Origin: Rubrivivax sp.
GTDB taxonomy: Bacteria > Pseudomonadota > Gammaproteobacteria > Burkholderiales > Burkholderiaceae_C
Reading direction: 5' to 3'
Assembly: GCA_030653505.1 (NCBI GenBank)
Contig: JAURZK010000113.1
Location: 1-64,000 of the forward strand
Length of the DNA stretch: 64,000 bases
Shown here: piece after piece, positions 63,267 through 64,000 of the stretch
How positions within the stretch are numbered: position 1 is the first letter of the stretch
Layout: each line of letters begins with the position of its first letter
The notes under the pieces: generated by a model
What the model saw: only the letters and a program-made list of their open reading frames with translations
Database searches by the model: none
What the model was told of the DNA's origin: nothing
Position numbers and translations under genes: made by a program

Positions 63267-63563
63267 ACTGACAAACAGGTCCTACTCTCGGACAAATGGT
63301 TCTACTCTGGGCATTTCTCGACAATGGGTTCTACGCTAGCGGCCCAGGTATCGCCCGAATTCTTGACAAAGGGTTCTACCGTCCCAGCAGGCCACGGCCC
63401 CTCGAGTTGCGACGTCCTGCGCGCCGCTAACCGCAAAACCTCGCAAGCTCCCCAAGCGCTTCTGCCTCAACCTCCGCCAACCCTCGTAAACCAGAAACTT
63501 CAGGCGTTCTTGACAAATGGTTTGACCGCAAGTTGTACTGCTTGACAAATGGTTCTACTCTCA
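63267..63563 (+). repeat. six degenerate ~21-bp direct repeats, consensus cTTGACAAATGGTTCTACTCTc
   Basis: Copies at 63267, 63288, 63317, 63362, 63509, 63541, all in the same orientation. Confidence 0.85.
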
Positions 63564-63987
63564 CCGGCCGCACCCGCCCAGACGACTTTGCGACCGGTGG
63601 ATGCCCCGTATCGGGCGGACGTAGTGCTGCTTCCGGGCGCACTCGAAGACTGTGCAAAACGCGAGTGGCTTGCCTAGTCCGCAACGGCGGAAAAAGGCTG
63701 CCAAACTTTTCACGCCAGACGCAGCGCAATGTTCGCAGCCAGTAGCGCAACATCCGCACCCTCGGCTAGAGTGGCACTCGTCGCGTCGGCCCAGCCGGCG
63801 CGTCGCCAACCGGCAAGGGCCTTGCCCCAACGCCACCAGCGAACTTGAGCGCCGAACAGCGCGCCTCAGTTCTCCATCCGGACTCGTTCTGAGTCACGGA
63901 AACCCCGGAAAAGCCTGACACCCGAAGTCCATCTTCGACTTCCCGCCTTCAGCTGTCTGCTTCCAGCGCTCAGCGTTCGAACCAGCC

Positions 63988-64000
63988 GTTCTTTAACAAC
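63988..64000 (+). promoter_or_regulatory. candidate rrn boxA antitermination motif
   Basis: GTTCTTTAACAAC at the window end; core TCTTTAACA identical to the boxA core. Confidence 0.4.

Noticed and set aside
63267-63563. CRISPR array interpretation of the direct repeats
   Set aside because: Repeats are degenerate and spacings (21, 29, 45, 147, 32 bp starts) are irregular; no cas genes.
63960-64000. tRNA-like GTTCGAAC near the right edge
   Set aside because: T-loop-like octamer only; no acceptor or anticodon stems could be folded around it.

Overview
High-GC chromosomal window, probably Burkholderiales (Rubrivivax/Leptothrix-like; inferred from gene content and protein style). Most of it is core metabolism: purL, map, glnD, mnmH/selU, phaB-phaC, maiA, a LapD-like GGDEF/EAL protein, a fatty-acid desaturase, rsmB, purN, trpS, imuA-imuB, an MFS-acyltransferase fusion, rarD, eda-edd, pdxH, mscS, a MoxR-DUF58-TgpA operon, mltB and an S9 peptidase. 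The most unusual functional locus is 51.7-61.5 kb (minus strand): two tandem amidoligase modules (transglutaminase-DUF2126, ATP-grasp/alpha-E fusion, transglutaminase, then ATP-grasp and alpha-E), with a partial duplication of the alpha-E 5' end around a hairpin-rich insert. The right edge has a comEC gene cut off at its N-terminus, next to an array of six degenerate ~21-bp direct repeats (candidate transposon end) and a boxA-like rrn leader motif at the last bases. Smaller observations: a frameshift in the MFS-acyltransferase gene, a luxR remnant with an in-frame stop, a LexA box overlapping a probably leaderless imuA promoter, a set of genes with -10-like hexamers 6-7 nt from the start codon, a MoaD-like/beta-propeller gene pair, and intergenic repeats. 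All calls come from reading the sequence; no database searches were run.
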